Positions 25,583 through 32,428 of a stretch of 32,428 nucleotides of DNA are shown in pieces. Positions within the stretch are counted from its first letter, which is position 1. Each line of letters starts with the position of its first letter. The translations under genes and the position numbers were made by a program. The stretch lies in assembly GCF_009904105.1 (NCBI RefSeq), contig NZ_JAAABJ010000297.1, positions 1 through 32,428 on the forward strand, read 5' to 3'. Under the pieces are notes generated by a model. It did not search any database. It had not been told where the DNA came from and saw only the letters and a list, made by a program, of their open reading frames with translations. This stretch comes from Elizabethkingia argenteiflava. GTDB lineage: Bacteria; Bacteroidota; Bacteroidia; Flavobacteriales; Weeksellaceae.

Positions 25583-27980
25583 TTTCTGTAATATTTGCAG
25601 TAATTTGTATATCTTTATTGTTTGGAAACTTCTCCCAATACCATTCCCGGTAGCAGAAATTAAGGTTGGCTTTTTTATGAGGCATTTCAATGACTTTTTC
25701 GACTTTAAACCCAACATGGGCCTTATTCATCATTGAGGCAAGAGAATCTACAGATCCTTCACCTACCATTTTTCCTACCTCAGGCTGGGCAAAAACATAA
25801 TCTACCATAAACTGTGTGGAAGGTGATACATATTTCTTTTTAGGATCCACAGGAGCAATAAACTGATGGGTTCCATAATCCGTAGGCAATACTTCATAGT
25901 AGTCTCCTACCATATCTCTGCATGCCCAGTAAATCTCAATATTACAGGAAGGTTCGCCGTTGCTTGATACAATATAGCTATGTGCTTCGTCACTTGGAAG
26001 CATCAACCGGTAATAGGTTTCAAGCTCATCAATGGGCCAGTTCATCTGCCATATTTTTATAGCATGTTCACGATTGAACCATTCGTGGAGCATTTCAAGA
26101 TCATTTTCAAGATCTATCGGCCGCATACTTATCGTTACGTCTTCTTTTTGAAAATAACGCCTAAAGAAATCCTCCTTTCCCTGTGGATAAATGAGCTGAT
26201 CTGAAAAGAAATATTTGTGAAGAAGATTTGGAACTTTAGCATAAGAAACGGCCGAAGCATTTACTCCCCCATCTACATCAAAAACCGCAGACTGAAGGTT
26301 TGCTTTCACCGCCCAATATCGTTGGTGTAAAGCATAATCTGTAAGATCAGAGGGTTCTGTTTCATGAATACGCTCAAACTCTTTGTATAGAATATTGATC
26401 AGTTGCCTTTCTTTTATCCATCTGGTTTTTCCTATGGAAGAAATCAATGCTCCAAGGTTACTTACCAGAAGATGATGAGAGATAATATCTAAAAGACGCT
26501 CATCCCTGACAAAAAGATCTTCAATTTCAGGACAGCTTTTTATCAGGTGTTGGTATTTCTCTTTGAAGCTTTCTCTTAACAGATAGCCTTGTCCGTCTCT
26601 TACGAATATGGTTGCTGGAAGAAGCTGGTCATCAAGGTGTATCAGCAGATTCTGCTGATGAACTTCGGAAGCCATTCCCAACTGGCCAAATAGCCTATTC
26701 AAAGGAGAAAGCAACAAATGAATATATTTTTTAAACCATTTTATCACCGCTTTTTCAGGTGAAGTCCCCAAATGCTGTGCTACCTCTTTGAAGAAGTGAG
26801 CCGTAAAACTGAACCCACCTGCAGGTTCATCCTGACATAATCTCGCCAATAAAAGGACTTTATCTTCGGATGAAAAAGGATTCTCTCGGATTAATATATT
26901 GAAACTGTCAATATTTTTACCATTATATTCAACACTTAAAGCGGCGGAATCCAATAGTAATTTAAAATGAGGAAAGCTTTTTTCAAAAGAACTCCGTTGA
27001 TGTTGCCACCATATCGCTGAAGCATACCCTCTTTTCAGGTCCTTCAGACTATTGGTTCTTACTGATCCTGTCATCAGAACATGCAGGGAAAACTTCAGCA
27101 TCCATTTGAAATCGGGATTATATAAGGTCCTGATCGATGATGTTGCCTGAAAATCTTCGCCTAATGGTCCCAGGTGAATAATTTTTCCGGCTTCCGACAT
27201 TTGAGCATATTCTTTAGAAGATAAAAAATACTGGGCTTCCCATGGATGGCATGGAACAATAGAATAGTCATTGGTGTTTTTAGAGTCGTAGTCTTCAGGG
27301 ATTGAAGCCAGTTTTTCAAAGATCTCTTTAGCTGATTTTCCAGATCCTGATTTTTCATGAATACGATCCTGATGAATCAGGAAATAATCGAGCTGAAACC
27401 CTTGTCCGAATTCCGGACCATAGAGTTGTTGTTGTTCTTCAGAAAACCCCATTCTTGATTTGGTAAAAGGATGCAGGTTATGTCCTGTAGGGAGTAGCTG
27501 TTCCGATTCTATGAATGAATAGGACAAAACATTTTCTTTTTGTGAACAGGCTTCAGTGGTCAATTCCAGGTTTTTAATACTGCTTCGGATTCTGTTAGCA
27601 AAGCGCTGGAGCCCTTCTTGATGAAAGGTGTCAGAAAATTCTGTATAGATCAGGTTAATAAGATTTTCTGTATCGACTTCAAAAACCTTTTGATTTTGGT
27701 GATCTACTGCCCATATCCTAGGACCGTATTCATGAAAAGCACTTTCGGAGCGGTAGATAACTGGAGCAAATAAAAACAGACCACTTTTCTTAAGCTCGAA
27801 TCTGATATGTAGAAGATGGTTGCTTTTCTGTAGAGCCTTCGCAGTAAGATGATCATACTTTGGAATTCCTTGGTAAAATTTTCCATTTCCAAGTTCTCTC
27901 AGCATTCCGTTGAGAAGAACTCTGAATGTTATTTGTTGGGCTTTCTCTGTTTTACTTTTCTGTATTAAAGTCTTTTCCAT
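25575..27980 (-). CDS. IucA/IucC siderophore synthetase fused to a GNAT acyltransferase
   Basis: Two-domain protein of 801 aa. Residues 1 to about 600 are an IucA/IucC synthetase: 'GHNLHPFTKSRMGFS', 'IVPCHPWEAQYFL', 'SSIRTLYNPDF', 'LHVLMTGSVRTN', 'SEVHQQNLLIHLDD'. Residues about 616-790 are a GNAT domain of the IucB/AlcB/RhbD kind ('ISMRPIDLENDLEMLHEWFN', 'EIYWACRD', 'GDYYEVLPTDYGTHQFI'), which acylates the N-hydroxyamine. The fusion puts acylation and condensation in one chain. Start: the ATG at 27980 ('MEKTLIQKSKTEKAQQ') overlaps the decarboxylase gene by 29 bases. An ATG 36 bases earlier would overlap it by 65 and adds no family residues. The acyl donor is unknown and could come from the operon's ligase/carrier pair. 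Confidence 0.88.
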   Translation of the reverse strand: MEKTLIQKSKTEKAQQITFRVLLNGMLRELGNGKFYQGIPKYDHLTAKALQKSNHLLHIRFELKKSGLFLFAPVIYRSESAFHEYGPRIWAVDHQNQKVFEVDTENLINLIYTEFSDTFHQEGLQRFANRIRSSIKNLELTTEACSQKENVLSYSFIESEQLLPTGHNLHPFTKSRMGFSEEQQQLYGPEFGQGFQLDYFLIHQDRIHEKSGSGKSAKEIFEKLASIPEDYDSKNTNDYSIVPCHPWEAQYFLSSKEYAQMSEAGKIIHLGPLGEDFQATSSIRTLYNPDFKWMLKFSLHVLMTGSVRTNSLKDLKRGYASAIWWQHQRSSFEKSFPHFKLLLDSAALSVEYNGKNIDSFNILIRENPFSSEDKVLLLARLCQDEPAGGFSFTAHFFKEVAQHLGTSPEKAVIKWFKKYIHLLLSPLNRLFGQLGMASEVHQQNLLIHLDDQLLPATIFVRDGQGYLLRESFKEKYQHLIKSCPEIEDLFVRDERLLDIISHHLLVSNLGALISSIGKTRWIKERQLINILYKEFERIHETEPSDLTDYALHQRYWAVKANLQSAVFDVDGGVNASAVSYAKVPNLLHKYFFSDQLIYPQGKEDFFRRYFQKEDVTISMRPIDLENDLEMLHEWFNREHAIKIWQMNWPIDELETYYRLMLPSDEAHSYIVSSNGEPSCNIEIYWACRDMVGDYYEVLPTDYGTHQFIAPVDPKKKYVSPSTQFMVDYVFAQPEVGKMVGEGSVDSLASMMNKAHVGFKVEKVIEMPHKKANLNFCYREWYWEKFPNNKDIQITANITENE

Positions 27981-29478
27981 GCATCTTAATTTTAGTGAGA
28001 ATTTGGTGAACATCATCTATGGTCGTTATCGGGTTAAGGAAAGTAAACTTCAGATAAAAATTTCCGTTGACTTTTGTGCTGGCAACCAGAATTTCCCCAC
28101 TGTAGAATAGTTTCATCTTGATATACTGATTCAAAGCATCCCAATCTTTGATCTCAGGCCTTATATGACGGAACACAAGTACACTGAGGTCAGAGTCGGA
28201 AAGGAGCTCGAATTCCTGATCTTCTGTGATTATTGCTGCTGCAGCTTTTGTAAGATCGATAATGGTATCCGTATATTCGGAAAGTTGTTCTTTGCCCATC
28301 ATTCTCAAGGTAAACCACAATTTTAAGGCATCAAACCTACGGGTGCTCTGGGTAATGGATTTATTGATCTGGGCAGGAATTTCCTCTTCATCCATTTCTT
28401 TGGGATTCAGATAATCCGCATGATGTTTAAGGATCAGCAACTCTTTTTTATTTTTAACAATAAAAGCGCTGCTGCTGATAGGCTGAAAGAAAGACTTATG
28501 GTAATCTATTGTTACCGAATCTGCTCTTTCTATTCCATTCAGTAGATTTCTGTATTTTTCACTGAGCAGTAGCGCACAGCCATATGCAGCATCTACATGC
28601 ATCCAGATGTTATAATGTGCTGCAATATTGGCAATATCCTCGAGTGGATCAATATTACCAAAATCGGTAGTCCCTGCGGTTGCCACAATTCCAATCGGAA
28701 TGTTTCCCAACTGCTCTTCTCTTTTGATATATTTTTTCAACAGAGAGATTTCCATTCGGAATCTTTCATCCGTTGGCACTTTGACAATACATTTCTCACC
28801 AAGGCCCATTATGGAAGCATTTTTAAGATTGCTGAAATGAGATTTATCTGAAACAAATATTCTGAACCGACCTGCTTCTCTTGGCAGGCCATCCATTTTA
28901 ATATTGTGATTGTATCTTTTCTGAGAATAAACGTCACGCATCATGACCAATCCCATAAGGTTACTCTGGGAACCCCCTGCTGTGAAAACACCATCGCTTT
29001 CCGCAGTACTAAAGCCAAGCTGTTCAGCAGTCCAGTCGATCAGTTTCCTTTCCATGAAAGTTCCACCGGCACTCTGATCATAAGTATCCTGGGAAGAATT
29101 GATAGCACTTACCAGGATTTCTCCTGCCAAAGCCGGAATCACAACAGGGCAATTGAGATGGGCAACATATTGAGGCAGATGAAAAGCCGTAGCATGTTTG
29201 ACATAGATATCATCGACTTCGCTAAGAAGTTCATTATAATTTGAAAGTTTCTGATTAAGGTCTATCTGTTGTACTTTTTCTTTCATTTCTTTAGCCTCTA
29301 TTCCGCTGAAAGGTTTATCATTTCTGTAAAGAAATTCCTGTACAAGATCCAAAGTACTGTTGACAGCATTACGATAATGATCATAATTGTCAGGATGAAA
29401 AATATTCCCAAAGTCCCCCAAAACGCGAGGTAAAGATGCCGTTGAAAGCTCTCCAAGGGATATTACTTTGTTGTTCAT
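27952..29478 (-). CDS. PLP-dependent group II decarboxylase (lysine/hydroxylysine to cadaverine)
   Basis: Fold-type I amino acid decarboxylase, 508 aa, related to DesA and to diaminobutyrate decarboxylase (Ddc). The PLP lysine is Lys328 in 'TIDYHKSFFQP'. 'FTAGGSQSNLMGLVMMRD' binds cofactor phosphate, and 'MHVDAAYGCALLL' holds the Asp that contacts the pyridine nitrogen. It is the first gene of the nine-gene minus-strand unit, about 175 bases from the predicted transcription start, and faces the dioxygenase gene. With that neighbour the likely substrate is hydroxylysine or lysine, giving (hydroxy)cadaverine. Diaminobutyrate or glutamate cannot be excluded from sequence alone. Confidence 0.85.
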   Translation of the reverse strand: MNNKVISLGELSTASLPRVLGDFGNIFHPDNYDHYRNAVNSTLDLVQEFLYRNDKPFSGIEAKEMKEKVQQIDLNQKLSNYNELLSEVDDIYVKHATAFHLPQYVAHLNCPVVIPALAGEILVSAINSSQDTYDQSAGGTFMERKLIDWTAEQLGFSTAESDGVFTAGGSQSNLMGLVMMRDVYSQKRYNHNIKMDGLPREAGRFRIFVSDKSHFSNLKNASIMGLGEKCIVKVPTDERFRMEISLLKKYIKREEQLGNIPIGIVATAGTTDFGNIDPLEDIANIAAHYNIWMHVDAAYGCALLLSEKYRNLLNGIERADSVTIDYHKSFFQPISSSAFIVKNKKELLILKHHADYLNPKEMDEEEIPAQINKSITQSTRRFDALKLWFTLRMMGKEQLSEYTDTIIDLTKAAAAIITEDQEFELLSDSDLSVLVFRHIRPEIKDWDALNQYIKMKLFYSGEILVASTKVNGNFYLKFTFLNPITTIDDVHQILTKIKMHGKDFNTEK

Positions 29479-29597
29479 ATAAGTATTTATCTAGTGATTT
29501 TTTTAATCAATTAAGTTGTGAGCTGTTTTTGAATATATTATATATACATATACCTGTTAGTCAGGTTTTTAATTTTTATTTTTTTTTAAGATTTTTA

Positions 29598-29628
29598 TTT
29601 GGTGATTAATTAATAATTCATAAATTTG
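29598..29628 (+). promoter_or_regulatory. Promoter of the dioxygenase gene
   Basis: TTTG (29598-29601), 19 bases, TAAATTTG (29621-29628): an exact fit to the Bacteroidota -33/-7 consensus with ideal spacing. The transcript would start near 29635, about 65 bases before the ATG at 29701. Confidence 0.7.
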
Positions 29629-29641
29629 AATTGTTATTTTT

Positions 29642-29660
29642 ATTTAGAATAATTAAAAAA
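29642..29660. promoter_or_regulatory. Candidate Fur-type operator between the divergent promoters
   Basis: ATTTAGAATAATTAAAAAA agrees at 15 of 19 places with the box ATTTAGAATTATTCTAAAT that I recall for Fur in Riemerella. The left half is perfect, the right half degenerate. It lies exactly between the -7 elements of the two divergent promoters and covers both predicted start sites, so one bound repressor could shut both. The consensus is from memory and the region is A/T-rich. Confidence 0.5.
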
Positions 29661-29690
29661 CAAAGATAAAAATTATTACTTAACTCCAAA
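29661..29690 (-). promoter_or_regulatory. Promoter of the nine-gene siderophore operon
   Basis: Read on the minus strand: TTTG (29690-29687), 18 bases, TATCTTTG (29668-29661), a good Bacteroidota -33/-7 pair. Start near 29654, leaving a leader of about 175 bases before the decarboxylase ATG. It overlaps in mirror image with the dioxygenase promoter region. Confidence 0.65.
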
Positions 29691-29700
29691 ATCTTTTTTA

Positions 29701-30798
29701 ATGAATTCTATAGAAATTTTAGATGACATCAGCATTACAAAGACAAAATTGCTTCCTATAGTTTTGGAAATCACATCTCAGGAAAGAAAAATGATACAAG
29801 ATGCTATAGAGCATCTTCAGAGAAAATATGGAAGCTATGAAAATCGTGACTTTATAACACATGTGCATCAGCTTGCTTCTTATTTTCTACCTGATAGAAT
29901 TTTACATATAACAGCAGATTTCGCAAGTGATTTTTCAAAAAATCAATATGGGGCTTTGATCTTTAAAGGATTAATAGACATTGATCAGGAGAGTATAGGC
30001 AGTACTCCACCGAACTGGCAGTCGGCAGACTATTCAAAGTTTAATCTGTATGGTTTTGCCTGTGCCTTGATCCACGGCGCACTTCCTTCCAAACCGGTAC
30101 AATATTATTCCCAACGAAAAGGTGGCGGGCTGATACATGCCATCATACCAGATGAGAAAATGTGTGAAACCCAGACCGGTTCAGGATCCTCTACTGATCT
30201 TTATGTCCATACAGAAGATGCCTTCCTGAAACATCAGGCAGACTTTTTAAGTTTTATGTATGTTCGTAATGAAGAACAGGTACCTTCGACCCTGTACTCC
30301 ATCCGTTCTCATGAGTCTATCGGAGAGCGTTACAGACCTCTTTTTGAAAGAATCTATAAAATTCCTAAAGATGCGAATCTGGAGACAGGTACAAGTGAAG
30401 AAGATACCTTGGATTCTATTTTGTATGGTAACTATGAGCTGCCTTTTATGAGGTTTGATGCTGCTGAGCAGCTTTTTAACCCAAGTATCAAACAATCGGA
30501 TGAAGCACAGCATCATCTAAGTGAGTTTTGGGAAGAGGCCAGAAATTTAATTTATTCAGATTTCACGCCTCAGGCGGGTGATGTTATTGTGGTTAATAAT
30601 CATTTATGTGCTCATGGACGCTCTGCCTTCCGTGCCGGTATCAAAAATATTGATGGGATGGAATATCCCTGCGAAAGAAGAATTATGCTCCGTATGATGA
30701 GTAAAGTTAGCCTTATTGACATGAGAGCTCATACACTTACAGACGATCCTTTCTTTATAATTGAAGAACATTTGGGTAAAAACTTTAAACATTTTTAG
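29701..30798 (+). CDS. Fe(II)/2-oxoglutarate dioxygenase, clavaminate-synthase-like; probable L-lysine hydroxylase
   Basis: Non-haem iron oxygenase that hydroxylates a free amino acid, using 2-oxoglutarate and O2. The protein is 365 aa. The iron triad is His170-Thr-Glu172 ('YVHTEDAF') and His305 ('NHLCAHGRSAF'). The arginine for 2-oxoglutarate is probably Arg331 in 'ERRIMLRMM'. The HxE form, together with the 'GGGLIHAIIPD' region, is typical of the clavaminate synthase / AsnO / VioC branch, to which the lysine 3- and 4-hydroxylases (KDO/K4H) of Flavobacterium, Chitinophaga and Niastella belong. Its place opposite a lysine-type decarboxylase makes lysine C4 hydroxylation the best guess. It has its own promoter and a strong terminator. 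Confidence 0.8.
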   Translation: MNSIEILDDISITKTKLLPIVLEITSQERKMIQDAIEHLQRKYGSYENRDFITHVHQLASYFLPDRILHITADFASDFSKNQYGALIFKGLIDIDQESIGSTPPNWQSADYSKFNLYGFACALIHGALPSKPVQYYSQRKGGGLIHAIIPDEKMCETQTGSGSSTDLYVHTEDAFLKHQADFLSFMYVRNEEQVPSTLYSIRSHESIGERYRPLFERIYKIPKDANLETGTSEEDTLDSILYGNYELPFMRFDAAEQLFNPSIKQSDEAQHHLSEFWEEARNLIYSDFTPQAGDVIVVNNHLCAHGRSAFRAGIKNIDGMEYPCERRIMLRMMSKVSLIDMRAHTLTDDPFFIIEEHLGKNFKHF

Positions 30799-30834
30799 AA
30801 CATATCCATAATATTTAAACATCAAATCAATGAT

Positions 30835-30869
30835 AAATCCTTTTTAAACATGAAGTTTAAAAAGGATTT
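30835..30869 (+). terminator. Terminator of the dioxygenase gene
   Basis: Perfect 15-bp stem, arms 30835-30849 and 30855-30869, loop ATGAA, followed by TTT. It lies 37 bases past the stop at 30798. The A/T-rich arms would also work for transcripts from the esterase side. Confidence 0.85.
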
Positions 30870-30997
30870 TTAATATGTGATGATGATTATTTTTTCAGAT
30901 CATTGGTTTCTTCAATCCTTACGATGAGGATAAAATGAAAAGCTCCGTATCGGTTTTATAAATCTTATATTTCCAGATAATTCAACAATTGATTGGT

Positions 30998-31810
30998 TTA
31001 TTCTCTAAAGAATTTGTCAAATAAAGTAAGCTGTTCGGATAATGATCTTCTCCAGTATTCAGGAACATGTTCTCCGAGAGATTATATATACAGGTGTTGG
31101 ATTTTAGACTCTATAAGTTTTTTATGAAAATTTCTGTTCATATTCACCTTCTCAGTATCTTCTGTTCCGCAGTCAAAAATATACCGTTGTCCTGCTTCAG
31201 ACATTAATTTAATTTTATTATCGGTCAGAAAATTGGGATCTATTGATTCCACCGGACCCAATACTTTGTCGACCATGCGTTTCTGATATCCTTCTCCAAA
31301 TAAACGAAGGTCTAATGATCCGCATGAGCTTCCAACAATACTAAATGTCTTATTATAGGTAACTCCAATATTGGTAGCACCATAGCCTCCCATACTCCAT
31401 CCTAAAATTCCGCGAAAATTTTTCTCTGCTTTTACAGGATAGTTTTTATCCATAAACTCTACCAGTTCTTTTCCGATAAAAGTTTGATATTGTGAATCTT
31501 TTACGATTGGGCTATCTACATACCATGAACTGTAATTGCCATCAGGCAATATATAAATGGTTTTATATTCCTGGGCTTTCTGAAGCAGGTCTGGAATGTC
31601 CTGTTTGATAATTCTATCCGGAGTTGCACTAAAGCCATGAAGAATATATACTGATGGATATGTGGCATTAGGCTGAAGATTAGGGGTAATAATAATAGTT
31701 TTGATCTTTTTATTCATTTTAGGGCTAAAAACTTCCTGATGAATAATTTTTTGTGCTGAAACGTGGGCGAAAGCTGCCAGAATAAAGACAATGTCGATTA
31801 ACTTTTTCAT
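30998..31810 (-). pseudogene. Secreted esterase (esterase D / antigen 85-like) interrupted by an in-frame stop
   Basis: Alpha/beta hydrolase with a signal peptide (1-20, 'AFAHVSAQ'). The oxyanion region is 'VYILHGFSA' and the nucleophile elbow is 'GWSMGGYG' (Ser139). TAA at 31084-31082 stops it at 242 aa. The same frame then continues for 27 more codons to TAA at 31000-30998, and those codons read like the family's normal ending: 'GEHVPEYW' and 'LFDKFF'. The His of 'GEH' (codon 248) is the expected catalytic histidine, so the 242-residue product should be inactive. The stop lies in a TATATATAA stretch. I start it at 31810, just before the signal peptide, not at the ATG twelve codons earlier. 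A TACTTTTG element at 31853-31846 may be its -7 box. Confidence 0.75.
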
Positions 31811-32008
31811 ATTGTAAAGATGTTTAATGAATGATAAGTATAACACAAAAGTACCTCTCGTATAAATTTAAGATGTTTTGATTTTAAATTAAAGCATGTC
31901 AAAGATTTTTAATAAAACCTTGTTTTGCATTTAGAATACATGAACTTTTAACCTGTTTAAACTTCTATATAAAAAACAAAAAAATTGAGTTACTGCATCA
32001 TCCTAAAA

Positions 32009-32111
32009 GAAGGTAGTTTTAATGTTATTATGGAAGCTAAACACGAAGATATGCCTTAAAAACTGCCCGCACAGTTGTAAGGTATTGTTTTGAATTCGCT
32101 TTCATACCTTT
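32009..32111 (+). ncRNA. Cobalamin (B12) riboswitch-like element
   Basis: The stretch 'AACTGCCCGCACAGTTGTAAG' (32061-32081) matches the conserved core of B12 riboswitches (CTGcCCCGCaaCTGTaAG). Upstream 'TTATGGAAGC' stands for the GGGAA box, and the ends GAAGGTA (32009-32015) and TACCTTT (32105-32111) pair over seven positions, as the AGGT/ACCT closing stem does. The element is compact (103 bases) with reduced side arms. The regulated gene should lie downstream on the plus strand but is not seen before the window edge. Confidence 0.6.
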
Positions 32112-32304
32112 GTTTTTGTAGTAGAAAATTCGACAAAATGATGTAGGTTTTACGTATGGGAACTGAAAGAGTGATATTTAAATGATATAATAAATCAGGC
32201 TGAGGATATTTGATTATATATCCTCTACCTACTATTAACATAGCATTTTGAAAGGTTTTTATTTAAAATAATTTTATAGATTTGAATGAAATGATTCATG
32301 TATT
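32112..32304. other. Riboswitch leader or expression platform, no gene
   Basis: No coding frame recognised. An 8-bp hairpin GAGGATAT/ATATCCTC (32202-32209 with 32218-32225) could belong to the riboswitch expression platform but has no U-run. TAGATTTG at 32277-32284 looks like a -7 element, with a TTTG 26 bases upstream, too far for the consensus. Confidence 0.35.
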
Positions 32305-32428
32305 TGTAGGCTTCCCTTTTTTAGTACGATTTAAAATTAGACAATTTTTCATATTGTACCCAATTTATTTTCTGTTAATTTATAACAGCAAGTTTCTGTT
32401 TTTCCTTTTCTCTGTATTTCACAGGAGA
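32305..32428 (-). mobile_element. Possible end of an IS3-like insertion sequence (cut by the right edge)
   Basis: On the minus strand a frame enters from the right edge and stops at 32375, ending 'SPVKYREKEKQKLAVIN'. An 'SPVxYR' ending shortly before the stop is common in IS3-type OrfB transposases. The next about 70 bases contain TTAGACAA (plus strand 32337-32344), a sequence often seen near IS3-family ends, and TG at 32305 is a possible boundary. Only 17 codons are visible, so this is a suggestion. Confidence 0.35.

Noticed and set aside
25583-25717. N-terminal extension of the N-monooxygenase frame
   Set aside because: The extra 45 residues lie inside the upstream synthetase gene and precede the family's normal start with the FAD motif; ATG 25582 is the better start.
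27981-28016. Earlier ATG for the synthetase-GNAT gene
   Set aside because: It adds 12 residues with no family match and deepens the overlap with the decarboxylase gene.
15792-30798. Recent horizontal transfer of the siderophore island judged by base composition
   Set aside because: By eye the GC content and codon choice differ little from the housekeeping part, and there is no integrase, tRNA or direct repeat at its edges; promoters are of native Bacteroidota type.
32056-32241. 61-codon minus-strand frame over the riboswitch region
   Set aside because: It lies across the conserved riboswitch core and has no protein-like features.
32291-32428. Open plus-strand frame running off the right edge (46 codons)
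   Set aside because: Hydrophobic but A/T-driven, no recognisable signal peptide or domain, and it competes with the IS-like minus-strand tail; cannot be supported.
1-32428. CRISPR arrays, tRNA or rRNA genes, phage genes
   Set aside because: No regularly spaced repeats, no cloverleaf or rRNA-like segments and no phage structural or integrase genes were seen on either strand.

Overview
The window is a stretch of a low-GC Bacteroidota chromosome, most likely family Weeksellaceae (Chryseobacterium / Elizabethkingia / Riemerella type). Reasons: the protein types and order (RecQ next to a KpsF-type isomerase and TatC, DAHP synthase fused to chorismate mutase, the mevalonate-kinase-like/UbiA pair), the absence of clear Shine-Dalgarno sites, and Bacteroidota-style promoters (TTTG, about 19 bases, TAnnTTTG). 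This assignment comes from reading the sequence, not from a database search.

Layout. 1-433: the right end of an IS982-family insertion sequence cut by the window edge. 721-15490: housekeeping genes. A divergent recQ / kdsD-tatC-M1 peptidase block runs into a perfect 18-bp bidirectional hairpin. After it, all on the minus strand, come kdsA, a Gdx/SugE-like SMR protein, an RsuA/RluB-type pseudouridine synthase, a UbiA-family prenyltransferase, a mevalonate-kinase-like GHMP kinase, rsgA, DAHP synthase-chorismate mutase, dnaX and ppa. dnaX is not one open frame. It stops just after a run of 13 A, and its C-terminal domain continues in the -1 frame, which looks like a programmed gamma/tau arrangement.

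15792-30798: the main system, an NRPS-independent (NIS) siderophore island. Nine tightly packed minus-strand genes read, in order of transcription: PLP-dependent decarboxylase, IucA/IucC synthetase fused to a GNAT acyltransferase, IucD-like N-monooxygenase, second IucA/IucC synthetase, MATE exporter, acyl carrier protein, AMP-dependent acyl ligase, TonB-dependent receptor, PepSY membrane protein. Facing them is a clavaminate-synthase-like Fe/2-oxoglutarate dioxygenase resembling lysine 4-hydroxylases. Inferred route: lysine is hydroxylated at C4, decarboxylated to 3-hydroxycadaverine, N-hydroxylated, N-acylated (perhaps with an acyl group loaded by the ligase and carrier protein), and condensed onto citrate by the two synthetases. 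The product would then be exported by MATE, recaptured by the receptor and released or reduced with PepSY help. This resembles what I remember of the chryseochelins of Chryseobacterium (citrate, 3-hydroxycadaverine, fumarate). The 222-bp divergent intergenic region holds two well-spaced promoters with one Fur-like box between their -7 elements.

30799-32428: a degenerating tail. It contains a strong terminator, a secreted esterase with an in-frame stop that removes its catalytic histidine, a compact cobalamin-riboswitch-like element on the plus strand, and at the right edge what looks like the 3' end of another insertion sequence lying where the riboswitch's target gene would be expected.
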